Below are positions 18,444 through 20,200 of a DNA stretch of 20,200 nucleotides, piece after piece. The stretch is taken from NCBI GenBank assembly GCA_003427395.1, contig BFEA01000519.1:720698-740897 (forward strand), in the 5' to 3' direction. The stretch is from Chara braunii (lineage: Eukaryota; Streptophyta; Charophyceae; Charales; Characeae). A program made the position numbers and the translations under genes. Within the stretch, counting starts at the first letter, position 1, and the number at the start of each line of letters is the position of its first letter. The notes below the pieces were generated by a model. The model did no database searches and was not told the origin of the DNA. It saw nothing but the letters and a program-made list of their open reading frames with translations.

Positions 18444-18963
18444 TCACTTCGCGGCCGAGTCTTAGTGGGAACGAACTGTGCTGAGGCACGCCACGCACTA
18501 GGTCGTTGTAGTGGCTCTGAGGCCGTGTCGGGAAAAAAAAAGGCGTTGCCTCTCCTCGGAACCTACAAGAAGCACTAAGGTGGGGCGTGTCCCGGTGCAG
18601 ATCTTAGTGATAGTAACTAGTAGTCAAAAAGGAACTTGGAAGGTCGAAGTTTGGGAGGAGTCCTATGGTAACAGTAGTTCGGACAGTCCTGCCGCATAGT
18701 CAACACCACGGTAGCCCCACACTGGTGTCCAACCCCCCCCCCCCCCCTAGGCATAGTTCCCCATTTCGCGGCCCCCGGTGGTCGTGCTCGGAATGTTCTT
18801 CGTTCCCCTTCTTCTTTAGGCTATCGACGCTCTCCACGTGGAAAGCGAGGGAAGCCACGACCATGGACCTTCCCCCACTCTTCTGCACGGCAAACTCTTC
18901 GGTCCACTCCTCAGAACGGGCGGGGCGGGGGAATTTCGTCAACACCCCAACACGCCGAGACCC

Positions 18964-19200
18964 GAATGGCTCAAGGTCCTTGGCTGCCACGATGGCCTTT
19001 AAACCCGGCATCGCGTCCAAGTCAAGGGGACGCCGGAGCATAAAGCTAATAATAATATGACGCTAACTAATAAATTATTTAGAACTTTTCATCATCAGAA
19101 CATGACGAACGAGGAAAGAGATAACGTCGGCACCGTTCTAACGCTACCAACGACAAAGCTAAAGGGGATAGCCCCGCCGGACCCTCATTCTCTCGTTCCC
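18964..19200 (+). repeat. Left arm of a ~237 bp inverted repeat
   Basis: This segment is the diverged reverse complement of 19712-19948, alignable end to end. Landmarks in both are GAATGG, CGTCCAAGTCAA, ACGCCGG-CATAAA, AGAACTTTT, TTCT-ACG and GGGGATAGCCC. I judge identity at about 75 to 80 percent by eye. The arm begins within 15 bases of the right border of tandem unit 2, whereas its partner continues outward into the TTCAACGG array. Confidence 0.75.
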
Positions 19201-19711
19201 TTCGCGCTATTCTGATATTCCCGCATCGCCGCCACTTGATCTCGATCCCTGAATCTTCTCAACGAAAATCCGGCGCCGCAACCGGTAGTGTTAGGCCCAA
19301 GGATGGATCTAGTGTTGACGGACCCATATATAAATGGACACCGTGTGACGCACGGGCCTACTGAAAACACTTTGAAGCCTCCTCGTTGTCGATGTCGTTC
19401 TCCGCACGTACGCACAAGTCACCGGTAAATGCACCGACGAAATCTATTTAACCCTAGTTTAATCAAAAGTTAAAAAATAAAAATTTGGCCGGCGTACACC
19501 CCGGCTCTTCAATCATAAAAAATAAAAAGAAATCATGTGTGCCTTAAGTCTACGCGCCCACACACTTTCTACTCTAATCAGCCACTCAGTCAACGTAAAC
19601 CATAGACTTAGCCGCGCCTCGCGCGGTACACTTAGACTTTAAAGCAAAACTATTCTCTGTCGCCTATAAAACCCAGGGCGGATACCCTTGTAAGGGTATT
19701 CACACTGACAA
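19201..19711. other. Spacer between inverted-repeat arms
   Basis: The ~510 bp spacer contains a TATATAAAT motif near 19327, a TATAAAA site at 19665, A-rich patches near 19470-19530, and the perfect hairpin ATACCCTTGTAAGGGTAT at 19682-19699. No open frame looks like a gene. Confidence 0.45.
19665..19671 (+). promoter_or_regulatory. TATA-box-like site with downstream hairpin
   Basis: TATAAAA follows TGTCGCC and precedes CCCAGGGCGG. Eleven bases later is an 8-bp-arm hairpin (19682-19699). The site faces into the right inverted-repeat arm. This arrangement resembles an LTR or core promoter, but there is no coding frame to confirm it. Confidence 0.35.
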
Positions 19712-19948
19712 CGGTACAGCGGAGTTGAGGGCGCGGCAGGGCTATCCCCCTTGAGTCTGTCGACGGCGGCGTCAGAATGCTACCGGCGGTTTCTTTTCCC
19801 TTGTCATCACGTCCTGACGATTAAAAGTTCTGAATATTTTTATTATTTTTCTTATTGTAGTAATTTTTTTATGATCCGGCGTTCTTTGACTTGGACGTGA
19901 CGTCGGGCTTAGTGGTCGTCAAGGCGGTCGAGGACTGTGAGTCCATTC
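19712..19948 (-). repeat. Right arm of the ~237 bp inverted repeat
   Basis: This is the partner of 18964-19200 in reverse orientation. It passes without a break into the palindromic TTCAACGG array on its right, showing that arm and array belong to one repeat family. Confidence 0.75.
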
Positions 19949-20115
19949 TACTACCAACGGGATTTATTCAACTCCGTTGTACCCGTTGAATGGCCATGAG
20001 GCCCGAGTTGAATCCCCATTGAACAGTATAACGGGGGCTTCCCGTTGAATTCCGATCAACGGGTCGATCGCAATGGGGCTCGGACACATGGCGGGACACG
20101 CGTGGAATAAAAAAA
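19932..20115 (-). repeat. Right array of TTCAACGG palindromes
   Basis: This is the reverse-complement counterpart of about 450-639. It contains CAACGGG/CCCGTTG and ATTCAAC/GTTGAAT pairs and CCCGTTGAATTCCGATCAACGG. It ends in an A-rich tract with GTAAAAA units (about 20108-20138), corresponding to the T-rich tract of the left copy. Confidence 0.7.
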
Positions 20116-20142
20116 AGTAAAAAAAAAAGTAAAAAAACTACC

Positions 20143-20143
<1 letters not shown>

Positions 20144-20200
<57 letters not shown>
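20144..20200 (+). repeat. GT dinucleotide microsatellite at window edge
   Basis: There are at least 28 uninterrupted GT units, running off the window. This is a simple sequence repeat of the Z-DNA-prone type, and its true length is unknown. Confidence 0.95.

Larger units (their letters stand above)
11711..18950 (+). repeat. Tandem unit 2 (7.24 kb)
   Basis: This is the second copy of the unit. It is longer by about 610 bp because of a foldback MITE near its start, re-duplication inside the hairpin region, and a compensating loss of the stretch equivalent to about 6360-6915. It ends at CAACACCCCAAC, immediately before the arm of a different inverted repeat. Several reading-frame stops are shared with unit 1, so the ancestor already carried them before duplication. 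Confidence 0.85.

Noticed and set aside
5080-18950. The two units as LTRs flanking an LTR retrotransposon
   Set aside because: They are directly adjacent with no internal domain between them, no TG...CA ends, no primer-binding site and no flanking target duplication.

Overview
This looks like a repeat-rich, gene-poor piece of a eukaryotic nuclear genome. A land plant or related alga is the best guess. The reasons are spliceosomal-type splice signals, long polypyrimidine and TTTA/GT microsatellites, telo-box-like AGGGTTTT motifs, a tRNA-derived pol III module, decayed retroelement-like reading frames and nested duplications. No intact, recognisable protein-coding gene, rRNA, functional tRNA or bacterial operon structure is present, and I found no reverse transcriptase, integrase or transposase domain. 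Species assignment is inference.

Layout. Positions 1-640 are G-rich sequence followed by an array of short palindromes built on TTCAACGG. Positions 640-2600 hold a minus-strand tRNA-like (SINE-type) module, a ~400 bp pyrimidine tract and three copies of a hairpin module ending in TGCCGAAATTTT. Positions 2625-4082 are one decayed gag-like reading frame with a few internal stops. Positions 4083-5079 are unassigned, with one TATA-like site. Positions 5080-18950 are the main structure: two direct tandem copies (6.63 kb and 7.24 kb) of the same unit. Positions 18964-20115 hold an inverted-repeat pair flanking a ~510 bp spacer, a second TTCAACGG array, and a terminal GT microsatellite.

Each tandem unit reads, left to right: a conserved leader; an array of five ~123 bp repeats carrying the same TGCCGAAATTTT module in opposite orientation to the copies near 2.1 kb; an array of hairpins that share a nearly invariant 20-nt loop but have different, mutually complementary stems; a segment with a TATA-like site; a region of plus-strand reading frames that can be joined in frame through GT-AG introns but contain several stops shared by both copies; and pyrimidine-rich low-complexity sequence. 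Unit 2 additionally carries a 219 bp foldback MITE with a 7 bp target duplication and an internal ~0.96 kb re-duplication. The breakpoints of that and other rearrangements fall on the hairpin motif.

The most interesting signal is the hairpin family: constant loop, covarying stems, and coincidence with rearrangement junctions. Second is the long-range organisation. The left-end palindrome array and the arm at 18964 look like two halves of one repeat arm whose intact inverted partner lies at 19712-20115, so some 18 kb (including the tandem units) may be an insertion into a foldback-like element.
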